Part shown: piece after piece, positions 1 through 5,843 of the stretch
Layout: each line of letters opens with the position of its first letter
Numbering within the stretch: position 1 is the first letter of the stretch
Origin: an uncultured Eubacteriales bacterium
Lineage (GTDB): Bacteria; Bacillota; Clostridia; Lachnospirales; Bianqueaceae
Reading direction: 5' to 3'
DNA length: 9,015 bases
Assembly: GCA_902493345.1 (NCBI GenBank)
Contig: CABUPM010000087.1
Location: 1-9,015, forward strand
Program-made: the position numbers and the translations under genes
Notes under the pieces: model-generated
What the model was told of the DNA's origin: nothing
The model's database searches: none
The model's input: the letters and a program-made list of their open reading frames with translations, nothing else

Positions 1-400
1 AGGATATATCCTTTGACGGGACGGTTCTCGATTCCAGAGCCGAAATCATTCTCTATGAGTTTTTGAAAAATCTAGGCATTGCGACCGAACATAACCGCCC
101 GATCGATTCTGGATCCTATAGCTATTGGCCTGATTTTACATTCACTATCGATGGGAAAAGGATGTATCTGGAACATATGGGAAAATTAGAGGATCCTCAA
201 TACCACCGCAAGCAGGTCGAAAAAATCAAAACTACAAAACTCATGACATCCGGCTTGGCGAGAATCTGATTATCACTAGTTCCCATAGACACTTTCAGGC
301 ACCGAGAATCCTCTGGCAACTCGTAATCCGCGGAGTTTTGTCAGCTGCAAAAGCGAGAAAATTGATCAAAAAGATCAAAAATGTCAATTCTTATAATTGA
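1..400 (+). pseudogene. C-terminal part of a PD-(D/E)xK nuclease-like protein, frameshifted
   Basis: The frame is open from base 3, so the gene begins before the window. About 89 codons read in this frame before a stop at 267-269. The next frame then continues the same kind of protein to a stop at 398-400, starting NYKTHDIRLGENLIITSSH. Adding one A to the run at 228-231 would join the two halves without a break, giving KIKNYKTHD. Seen motifs are SRAEIILYEFLKNLGI, then YWPDFTF and, after a short turn, YLEHMGKLEDPQY. The spaced acidic residues in a predicted beta-hairpin, followed by a helix with paired lysines, recall restriction-endonuclease-fold domains found at the ends of clostridial helicase-like or uncharacterised proteins; this family link is inference. 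The defect could be a true inactivating mutation or a sequencing error in an A run. The family assignment is less certain than the frameshift. Confidence 0.6.
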
Positions 401-510
401 CCATTCCTCCCCTAGAAGTCCGTCCCTCCACGAAAAATCAAGAAAAAATTATAAAAATTCAGAGAAAACCATAGAATCTTGGCATGCGTAAGAGCCTCAT
501 TTTCCCAAGT

Positions 511-558
511 GTACCAGAGGTTTTCAAGAATCCAGAGGAACCCACAAAAACCTGGTAC
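511..558. repeat. Imperfect inverted repeat in the intergenic region
   Basis: The left arm GTACCAGAGGTTTT (511-524) pairs with the right arm AAAACCTGGTAC (547-558), leaving a two-base bulge and a 22-base loop. No T run follows on either strand, so it is not a classical terminator. The stretch 401-633 around it holds no gene I can support; it contains only this hairpin, a short direct repeat flanking it, and the operon terminator at 584-625. Confidence 0.5.
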
Positions 559-583
559 ATGCGAGAGTCTCAGCCATACAACA

Positions 584-625
584 AAAATACGCGGTGTATC
601 CCGATCTCGGAATACCGCGTATTTT
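584..625 (-). terminator. Rho-independent terminator of the sugar importer operon
   Basis: The arms AAAATACGCGGT (584-595) and ACCGCGTATTTT (614-625) are perfect 12-base complements around an 18-base loop that can itself pair partly (CCG with CGG). On the minus strand the stem is followed by TTTTTG, just after the permease stop at 634. The A-rich left side and T-rich right side make it potentially bidirectional, so it could also stop plus-strand transcription from the broken gene at the window start. Confidence 0.8.
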
Positions 626-633
626 GTGCAAGA

Positions 634-1518
634 TTATCCTTTTAAGGAGCCAATCATAACGCCCTTTACAAAGTACTTCTGAATCCATGGATACAGAACC
701 AGAATCGGGACAGTCGCTACAATAACTGTCGCGTATTTGATCGTAAAGCTCATGGCGTAGCTATTGCCGAACGCCGCGCCCATTGTCATATCATCGACTT
801 CGCTTTTGATAATGATATCTCGCAGAATCAGCTGCAGCGGGAACTTTGATTTACTTCTCAGATAGATATTAGCGCTGAACCAGGAGTTCCAGTGTCCTAC
901 CGCGTAGAACAGTCCGATTACCGCGATCGTCGGAATGGACAACGGCAGAATCAGCTTGAAGAGAATGGTCCATTCTCCGGCTCCGTCAATTCTGGCCGAC
1001 TCCTCCAATCCTGCCGGAATACTCTGGAACATGGTCCGCATGATAATCATGTTATAAGTAGAGATTGCGCCGGGAATGATCAATGCCCACAGCGTATCGT
1101 ACATGCCAAGGTTGCGCACCAGCAGATAATTGGGGATCAGGCCGCCGTCCACAAACATCGTGATTGCAATCAGAATCATGATCGGCTTTTTTAGCATCGG
1201 TCCCGTTCTGGACAGGAAATACGCGCCCAAGCATGTCATGAACAGATTGATCGCCGTACCGACAACCACAATGAATATTGTATTCGCATATCCCGTAAAG
1301 ATATTCGGGTTATTCAGCACCGCTTTGTAGGAGTCCCAGCTGAGATCGAGCGGATACAGCAGCGTTCCGCTATGGGAAATAAATGCGTTCGGATCGCTTA
1401 GCGAAGCGAACAGTACATACAGGAACGGATATACCGTGATCACCATAAGAAAGATCATCAACAACGTATTCAGTGTAACAAAAATATAATCCGCCGCTGT
1501 CTTTTTATATACTACCAC
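634..1518 (-). CDS. Carbohydrate ABC transporter permease, LplC/YtcP type
   Basis: A 294-residue inner-membrane subunit of a CUT1-type ABC importer. It forms the transport channel with the LplB-like permease encoded just upstream and receives substrate from the lipoprotein at the head of the operon. Hydrophobic segments are visible near residues 13-38, 78-103, 112-132, 143-160, 195-212 and 263-283. The EAA loop that contacts the ATPase is clear at residues 172-192, with core EESARIDGAGEW and a closing LP. The C-terminus KYFVKGVMIGSLKG is typical of this subfamily. The start is GTG at 1516-1518, supported by AGGAGG nine bases upstream on the minus strand. It lies 18 bases after the previous gene, so the two are almost certainly co-transcribed. 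Length matches the family (about 290-300). The transported sugar cannot be read from sequence. Confidence 0.93.
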   Translation of the reverse strand: MVVYKKTAADYIFVTLNTLLMIFLMVITVYPFLYVLFASLSDPNAFISHSGTLLYPLDLSWDSYKAVLNNPNIFTGYANTIFIVVVGTAINLFMTCLGAYFLSRTGPMLKKPIMILIAITMFVDGGLIPNYLLVRNLGMYDTLWALIIPGAISTYNMIIMRTMFQSIPAGLEESARIDGAGEWTILFKLILPLSIPTIAVIGLFYAVGHWNSWFSANIYLRSKSKFPLQLILRDIIIKSEVDDMTMGAAFGNSYAMSFTIKYATVIVATVPILVLYPWIQKYFVKGVMIGSLKG

Positions 1519-1536
1519 TTGAATGTTCCTCCTCTC

Positions 1537-2472
1537 TTACCACAGACTCGTATCCGTCATACGGCGGCTCATCGAGTTGGCAAATGTCAACAGAATAACA
1601 TTGATAACCGAGTTGAACAATCCGACTGCGGCACTATAGCTGTAATCGCTGTCTTCCATACCTTTACGGTATACATATGTGGATATAACATCCGCCACCT
1701 CATAGGTCAGCGGAGAATACAGCAGCAGAATCTTTTCAGAACCTACACTCATCAGGCTGCCGATCTCCATAATCAGTTTGATGGCAATGGTCGGCATGAT
1801 TCCCGGCAGGGTAATATATATCATTCTTTGGAAGCGCTTCGCGCCGTCAATATAGGCCGCTTCATACTGTTCCTGATCTACTCCGGCCAGTGCGGACAGA
1901 TAGATGATACTGCCCCAGCCGAATCCGGCCCAAATGCCGCTCGCGATATACAGAGGACGGAAAGCCGCTTTACTCATCAGAAGATCCGTTCTCTTGCCGC
2001 CAAAGAATGCGATAATCGTATTAAACAATCCGTCCTTGGACGCAAACGACGTAATCAACCCGCAGATTACAACCATGGATACAAAGTGCGGAAGATATGT
2101 AACCGTCTGTACAACTTTCTTAAACTTGGAATTTTCAACTTCATTCAAGAGCAACGCGAAAATAATCGGCGCCGGAAACCCAAACGCGAGATTCAAAAGA
2201 TTGATGATCAACGTATTGGATAATGTTCTGAAGAAATACATACTGGAGAAGAATGTCTGAAAATGCTTGAAGCCTACCCAGGCGCATTCCCACATCGTTC
2301 TTGTAATCTTATAGTCCTTAAACGCAATTTGCAGGCCATACAGCGGTATGTACTTGAAAATCGCATAATATAATACTATGGGTAAAGCAAAAAACAGATA
2401 TAACCACTTATACCGGATCAAATCCAGCTTCAATCTTTGAAAAAAGGGCTTCTTGGTTGCTGCTTTGGCCAT
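1537..2472 (-). CDS. ABC transporter permease, LplB/YteP type
   Basis: A 311-residue inner-membrane permease, the first of the two channel subunits of the importer. Residues 1-20 are basic and cytoplasmic, followed by hydrophobic segments near 23-40, 85-110, 124-143, 171-197 and 278-297. The family sequence YIPLYGLQIAFKDY after the first membrane span and the C-terminal DTSLW are characteristic of LplB-like proteins (COG4209 as I recall it). The EAA loop at residues 204-223 contains EAAYIDGAKRFQR, the docking site for the ATPase. The ATG at 2470-2472 has AAGGAAG about eight bases upstream. The gap to the lipoprotein gene is 105 bases and contains a hairpin that may lower expression of the permeases relative to the lipoprotein. 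Known relatives take up plant cell-wall oligosaccharides; the substrate here is unknown. Confidence 0.93.
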   Translation of the reverse strand: MAKAATKKPFFQRLKLDLIRYKWLYLFFALPIVLYYAIFKYIPLYGLQIAFKDYKITRTMWECAWVGFKHFQTFFSSMYFFRTLSNTLIINLLNLAFGFPAPIIFALLLNEVENSKFKKVVQTVTYLPHFVSMVVICGLITSFASKDGLFNTIIAFFGGKRTDLLMSKAAFRPLYIASGIWAGFGWGSIIYLSALAGVDQEQYEAAYIDGAKRFQRMIYITLPGIMPTIAIKLIMEIGSLMSVGSEKILLLYSPLTYEVADVISTYVYRKGMEDSDYSYSAAVGLFNSVINVILLTFANSMSRRMTDTSLW

Positions 2473-2518
2473 AATTTCACTTCCTTATATTTGTATCGAT
2501 ACTACAAAATATTTGGAC

Positions 2519-2552
2519 AAAAGGCACGGTCCGGAGCGGATCCGTGCCTTTT
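2519..2552 (-). terminator. Intra-operon hairpin, probable leaky terminator or mRNA stabiliser
   Basis: AAAAGGCACGG (2519-2529) and CCGTGCCTTTT (2542-2552) are perfect complements, and the inner bases TCCG/CGGA extend the stem around a one-base bulge to a GAG loop. Read on the minus strand, the stem ends in TTTTG. It sits between the lipoprotein stop and the LplB permease start. A stem with a short U tract in this place is common in binding-protein operons, where it allows more binding protein than permease to be made. Confidence 0.7.
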
Positions 2553-2577
2553 CCATGTTCTGTTCTTTTCCTTTGCC

Positions 2578-4275
2578 TTACTTCTGCAGATAGCGTTCAT
2601 AAGCGGCCTGCTTGCAGGCAATCGCCTTCTCGATCCCCATATCCTTAACAGTCTGTACATAGGCATCCCAATCCGTATCCAGACTCTTTTCACCAATGAT
2701 AAACTCCTGATAAGAAGTCTCCATATAGGTCTTGATATCCGCCATCAGGCTGGAATAGGTCGCCGCTTCCTCAGTTGTCATAGTTACCGGAGGCAGAGTG
2801 ATATCCTCGGTCGCCAGATTCCAGTTCGTCTGGATATCAACCTTGTACTGCTCGTTCAGGTTCATCTGCTCGTAGAAACGATAGTCACGGGCATTCGGGT
2901 AGTTGATGGGACCCAGCATCCAACGGGCGATACTCTGCTCTTCACTCCATCCCTTGTCATTCTGCTTAACAGAATCCAGGATCGTCGGATATCCGTTTAC
3001 CATCTCAAAGCTCTTACCCTCGATACCAAAGGTAGACAGCAGGGAGCCTTCGTCGGTATACGCATAATCCAGCCAACGCAGAGCAACTTCCACATTCTTG
3101 CAGGAGGTCGTTATAACTGTAGAACGAGGATTGGCATTCTTGTCATCCGGATTGCACTGATATCCATCCGGTCCGATCAGCCATGGAACCGATACATAGT
3201 TATAGCTCTCATCCATCAGCTTCAGATTGTCGTGGTTAGCAATCAGAGAGGATCCCATAGAAGAAATGGTAAATCCAGCCTTATTCTGCGTGATCAGGCT
3301 GCCAGCATCTTCACTTACCGCAAAATCTGAATTGATCAGTTCTTCTGTATACAGCTTGTTCATATAGACCAGGAACTTCTTAAAGTTCTCGGTGATCGGT
3401 CCATATACGATCGTTCCCGGATTCTTCGGATCATTCTGCATATCCATACGCGTTCCGAAGGAAGCGGCGATACCCTTGAGCGTGCCGTCACCCTTGCCAA
3501 CCGCGAACGGAACCTCATCTGTCTTATCGCCATTGCCATTCATATCATTGTCGCGGAACGCAACCAGTACATCATACAGTTCATCCGTTGTGGTCGGCAT
3601 CTTCATGCCTACCTTATCCAGCCAATCCTGACGGATCTGCGGTCCGTAGATCTTGAAGTATACAAACTTCTTTTCTTCAACATTGGCATTGAAGTTTACA
3701 AACTGGAACTGTGTACCATCATCCAGCATGAACGCCTTGTTCTCCTCCGGATTATTCTGCATCCACTCATAATATGCCGGCGCGTACTTGGGCATCAGCT
3801 CGGTAAGATCCACAATGATCTCATCCTCCAGCAGGGCCTGAACACCGCCCGCCGCGTTCTGGACATTCCAGTTGATCATATCCGGCAGTATGCCACTGGT
3901 GATCATCATCGCGAAGTTGTCGTTGCTGCAGTTATGATCCCATTGAATCTTAACATTGGTCTTTTCTTCCATGAACTTGAAGAATTCTACATCCGCGTAT
4001 GTCTCCATCGTCGCGGACATCGCGCTATTAATCTTGATGTAATAGCTCAGCTCAATCGGCGTATCTACCAGCGGATATGTAACGTCGCCCTCTTCCTGGG
4101 AATCCGGTGCTGACGCGTCGCCAGCCTTGGAACTCTCGGTCTTGGAGCTGTCGGCCTTGGAACTGTCAGCCTTGGAACTGTCAGCCTTGGACGAATTGTC
4201 TCCGCCGCCGCATCCTGCCAGTACGCCGACAACCATCAGCATACACATCAGTAGTGCCAACAATCTCTTTTTCAT
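2578..4275 (-). CDS. Extracellular solute-binding lipoprotein, LplA/YtcQ type
   Basis: A 565-residue lipoprotein that captures the substrate outside the membrane and hands it to the two permeases encoded downstream. The signal peptide is MKKRLLALL... with a lipobox LAGC whose Cys22 would be lipidated. Residues 26-62 are a flexible Ser/Lys/Asp linker built from repeated DSSKA units. The mature family-1-like binding domain follows, with typical sections such as EEKTNVKIQW and SGILPDMINW. Residues 242-254 (DNDMNGNGDKTDE) form an EF-hand-like loop; a calcium site is known at this place in alginate-binding relatives such as AlgQ2. The ATG has AGGAGG six bases upstream. Length fits the LplA family (about 500-570), which is longer than standard sugar-binding proteins. 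Relatives bind oligosaccharides or polysaccharide fragments; the ligand cannot be named here. Confidence 0.93.
   Translation of the reverse strand: MKKRLLALLMCMLMVVGVLAGCGGGDNSSKADSSKADSSKADSSKTESSKAGDASAPDSQEEGDVTYPLVDTPIELSYYIKINSAMSATMETYADVEFFKFMEEKTNVKIQWDHNCSNDNFAMMITSGILPDMINWNVQNAAGGVQALLEDEIIVDLTELMPKYAPAYYEWMQNNPEENKAFMLDDGTQFQFVNFNANVEEKKFVYFKIYGPQIRQDWLDKVGMKMPTTTDELYDVLVAFRDNDMNGNGDKTDEVPFAVGKGDGTLKGIAASFGTRMDMQNDPKNPGTIVYGPITENFKKFLVYMNKLYTEELINSDFAVSEDAGSLITQNKAGFTISSMGSSLIANHDNLKLMDESYNYVSVPWLIGPDGYQCNPDDKNANPRSTVITTSCKNVEVALRWLDYAYTDEGSLLSTFGIEGKSFEMVNGYPTILDSVKQNDKGWSEEQSIARWMLGPINYPNARDYRFYEQMNLNEQYKVDIQTNWNLATEDITLPPVTMTTEEAATYSSLMADIKTYMETSYQEFIIGEKSLDTDWDAYVQTVKDMGIEKAIACKQAAYERYLQK
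4126..4191 (-). repeat. 15-base tandem repeats coding the DSSKA linker
   Basis: Units of 15 bases begin at 4126, 4141, 4156 and 4171; the last two are identical (CTTGGAACTGTCAGC) and the first two differ at one to three positions. A partial unit follows at 4186. On the minus strand each unit encodes DSSKA or a close variant (DSSKT, ESSKA). They separate the lipid anchor from the binding domain and keep the reading frame when copies are gained or lost. Confidence 0.85.
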
Positions 4276-4325
4276 GTGAAACCTCCTAATGATTTAGAGG
4301 ATGCCTCCCCTATATTTATGTTTTA

Positions 4326-4354
4326 ATTATATTCCCTTTTACGGATCCAAACAA
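4326..4354 (-). promoter_or_regulatory. Probable sigma-A promoter of the importer operon
   Basis: On the minus strand a TTGTTT box (4349-4354) stands 17 bases before a perfect TATAAT (4326-4331). The predicted start would give a leader of about 45 bases that ends in the AGGAGG of the lipoprotein gene and contains a weak GAGG-cat-CCTC hairpin (4297-4307). No clear operator or catabolite-response element was seen next to it. Confidence 0.55.
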
Positions 4355-4526
4355 GCAATTATGTAGACTAAATATGGAATTTTATATAATGTTCTTCAAA
4401 AACACGCGTTCTTTTGTGTAAAGTGCTATCATTAATGACTTTTCGTCATTTCCAGCCAATTATTATGTCATGTTCAAATTCATCTTATTATTTCTTTTTA
4501 TGCTTTTTTATTTCTTATCTAAATAT
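4355..4526. other. Non-coding AT-rich stretch between operons
   Basis: Within the 307-base gap 4276-4582 no open frame with a ribosome-binding site was found. The stretch is AT-rich and includes a small hairpin AATGAC/GTCATT (4434-4439 with 4445-4450), and a TATAAT on the plus strand at 4385-4390 with only a poor -35 partner. The remainder is the importer promoter on one side and a terminator on the other. Confidence 0.5.
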
Positions 4527-4551
4527 AAAAACGGCTTATGCAGCCGTTTTT
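4527..4551 (-). terminator. Bidirectional rho-independent terminator
   Basis: AAAAACGGCT (4527-4536) and AGCCGTTTTT (4542-4551) are perfect 10-base complements around the loop TATGC. On the minus strand the hairpin lies about 30 bases after the stop of the cysteine-rich gene and ends in a U run, so it should end the three-gene cluster 4583-7196. The same structure has a U run on the plus strand and would work in that direction also. Confidence 0.85.
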
Positions 4552-4582
4552 GTGTTTCATCTTTGGATAAAATTTATTTTTT

Positions 4583-4882
4583 TCACTGTTCCTTCTCTTT
4601 ATCCCGTTCTTTGACATACCGCCGATATTCTATCGGTGTCCCTTGCTTTGGGACGGTATCCATCTCTACCGCCGCGGCAATGGCCTTTCTTTTATCTCTA
4701 AGAATGGTTTGGAGGCAAAATGGTACATGTTCCTTATGGTATCGGTGCAGCGCAACGCATTCTTTACATTTTCCATACCACTCACATAGCTCGTTGAGAC
4801 ATGGACATTTTGTAACGGAAGGATCCGCAGCCAACTTTCTGTTTTCCAAAACCAACTCATAATATTCTTCTTTGGTTCTCAT
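4583..4882 (-). CDS. Small cysteine-rich protein, probable metal binder
   Basis: A 99-residue soluble protein with no signal peptide or membrane segment. Six cysteines are clustered as C26-x-C28-x4-C33-x5-C39-x2-C42 and C56, with His46, His49 and His52 between the last two; the core reads CPCLNELCEWYGKC followed by ECVALHRYH. Such spacing suggests zinc or another metal held in a small fold, which is inference. I recall similar short proteins with the YGKC/HR/PFC pattern in clostridia, with no known function. The tail is highly charged (KERDKEKEQ). The ATG at 4880-4882 is chosen because AAGGAGG stands six to seven bases before it; the frame is open further upstream but that part has no ribosome-binding site and overlaps the previous gene. 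It is 88 bases after that gene, with a possible promoter of its own, and is followed by a strong terminator. Confidence 0.82.
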   Translation of the reverse strand: MRTKEEYYELVLENRKLAADPSVTKCPCLNELCEWYGKCKECVALHRYHKEHVPFCLQTILRDKRKAIAAAVEMDTVPKQGTPIEYRRYVKERDKEKEQ

Positions 4883-4925
4883 ACAGCTTTCCTCCTTATC
4901 TTCATTACAATAAATACCCGTAATC

Positions 4926-4954
4926 AGTTTAGCATGTTTTCTGTATCCATGCAA
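4926..4954 (-). promoter_or_regulatory. Possible promoter of the cysteine-rich gene
   Basis: On the minus strand TTGCAT (4949-4954) and TAAACT (4926-4931) are separated by 17 bases, in the 88-base gap before the cysteine-rich gene. Both boxes are imperfect. If real, the small gene could be expressed apart from the GH18 cluster. Confidence 0.3.
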
Positions 4955-4970
4955 GGAACATCCCGATTTT

Positions 4971-5840
4971 TCACGCCTCCGGCCCCGAAATTCTACGGAT
5001 CCAATACCCGAAATCCCCGCGTTTCGGCGGCTGCCCGTGTGCCGCACGGAATTCATGGCATTGCTCCGCAGCCGCTTCCTGCGCCATCTCCGGAATATAT
5101 CGTCCCGGAATCCCCAGCTGATATTCCTTGCCCTCTTTGGATAAAACCAAATGCTTATACCGTGTATAGGCCCGCATCACAAAGGCACTGTTCTCCAGCT
5201 CCGTCAGGTTACAGGGCAGTGGAGACAGGTCCCCCGGATCCACTCGCACCCATTTCTGTCGGCTCTGATAAAAGGGACGGATCTCCGGCATATGCCGCAT
5301 CATATTCTCCCCCTCATCCTCAGTCTTTTCTTGCAGCGGAGCCTGTACCCTAGGCGCTTCTATCGCTTCCGAAACCTCTTCCGGGATCGGTTCCGGCGCC
5401 GAAACAGGCAGGGCCGGCGGTGTCTTTTCTGCCTTTGACGCGGAATGCTCCTGCCATTCCTCCAGTTCCTGCCATCTTGTGGCATTCTCAACCCGTGCCG
5501 TCAGGAGATCTGTCGGATCCGGATATCCCTTCTGTACTCGAAACACCTGGTAATCCTCCGGTCTCGGTCCTACACCGGAGCCACCCAACGCACAGCGGTA
5601 CAATAATTCTCCGCGTCCCCGCGCATCCGTACGTACTGTTCCCAGCGCATATTTCCGATATCTCCCGTCCCGGACGCAGATCATCTCCGCGTGATATGTC
5701 CCATAGGGCGCCGGTGTCACTCCTTCCAGCTGAATTCGAATTTTCAGTGCCTGATCCCGTACCTCCGCCCGGAGCATTCCTCTGGCACGGCAAGCTGTAC
5801 CCGCTGAGGAAAATTCAAGATTCTGTCTCAAATACTCCAT
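4971..5840 (-). CDS. Uncharacterised two-domain clostridial protein (DUF6128-like C-terminus)
   Basis: A 289-residue protein with no signal peptide or membrane span. Residues 1-105 look beta-rich, with GTYHAEMICVRDGRYRKYALG and repeated glycines, consistent with a small sandwich domain. Residues 125-185 are an acidic, Pro/Glu-rich linker. Residues 186-285 form a second domain: PFYQSRQKWVRVDPGDLSPLP, then YKHLVLSKEGKEYQLGIPG, and finally GDFGYWIRRI. This pattern (a W-x-VD start, LGIPGRY middle, FGYW end) resembles the domain I recall as DUF6128 in Lachnospiraceae; I am not certain of the number. No catalytic motif is evident. The ATG at 5838-5840 has AAGGAG six bases upstream, and only three bases separate it from the stop of the GH18 gene, so the two are translated from one mRNA and probably act in the same process, possibly the spore envelope. 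Function unknown. Confidence 0.85.
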   Translation of the reverse strand: MEYLRQNLEFSSAGTACRARGMLRAEVRDQALKIRIQLEGVTPAPYGTYHAEMICVRDGRYRKYALGTVRTDARGRGELLYRCALGGSGVGPRPEDYQVFRVQKGYPDPTDLLTARVENATRWQELEEWQEHSASKAEKTPPALPVSAPEPIPEEVSEAIEAPRVQAPLQEKTEDEGENMMRHMPEIRPFYQSRQKWVRVDPGDLSPLPCNLTELENSAFVMRAYTRYKHLVLSKEGKEYQLGIPGRYIPEMAQEAAAEQCHEFRAAHGQPPKRGDFGYWIRRISGPEA

Positions 5841-5843
5841 GAT

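Noticed and set aside
479..682. A 67-codon open frame on the plus strand
   Set aside because: It runs through the hairpin and terminator and into the 3' end of the permease on the other strand, with no ribosome-binding site or family pattern.
1829..1842. Catabolite-response-like palindrome around GAAGCGCTTC
   Set aside because: It falls inside the conserved EAA loop coding sequence of the LplB-type permease and matches the consensus only in its centre, so it is most likely coincidental.
1519..2223. A 234-codon open frame on the plus strand
   Set aside because: It lies opposite the LplB-type permease, which has the EAA loop and family C-terminus. The plus product is rich in Gln, Arg and His with no domain.
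2437..3330. A 297-codon open frame on the plus strand
   Set aside because: It is antisense to the lipoprotein gene and the intra-operon hairpin; no family pattern is visible.
4883..5056. Upstream extension of the cysteine-rich gene to 5056
   Set aside because: The extra 58 residues have no ribosome-binding site, overlap the preceding gene in another frame, and the internal ATG at 4882 has a strong AAGGAGG.
5420..5842. A 140-codon open frame on the plus strand
   Set aside because: It is opposite the two-domain protein gene, with a proline/serine-rich product of the kind made by antisense reading of acidic coding sequence.
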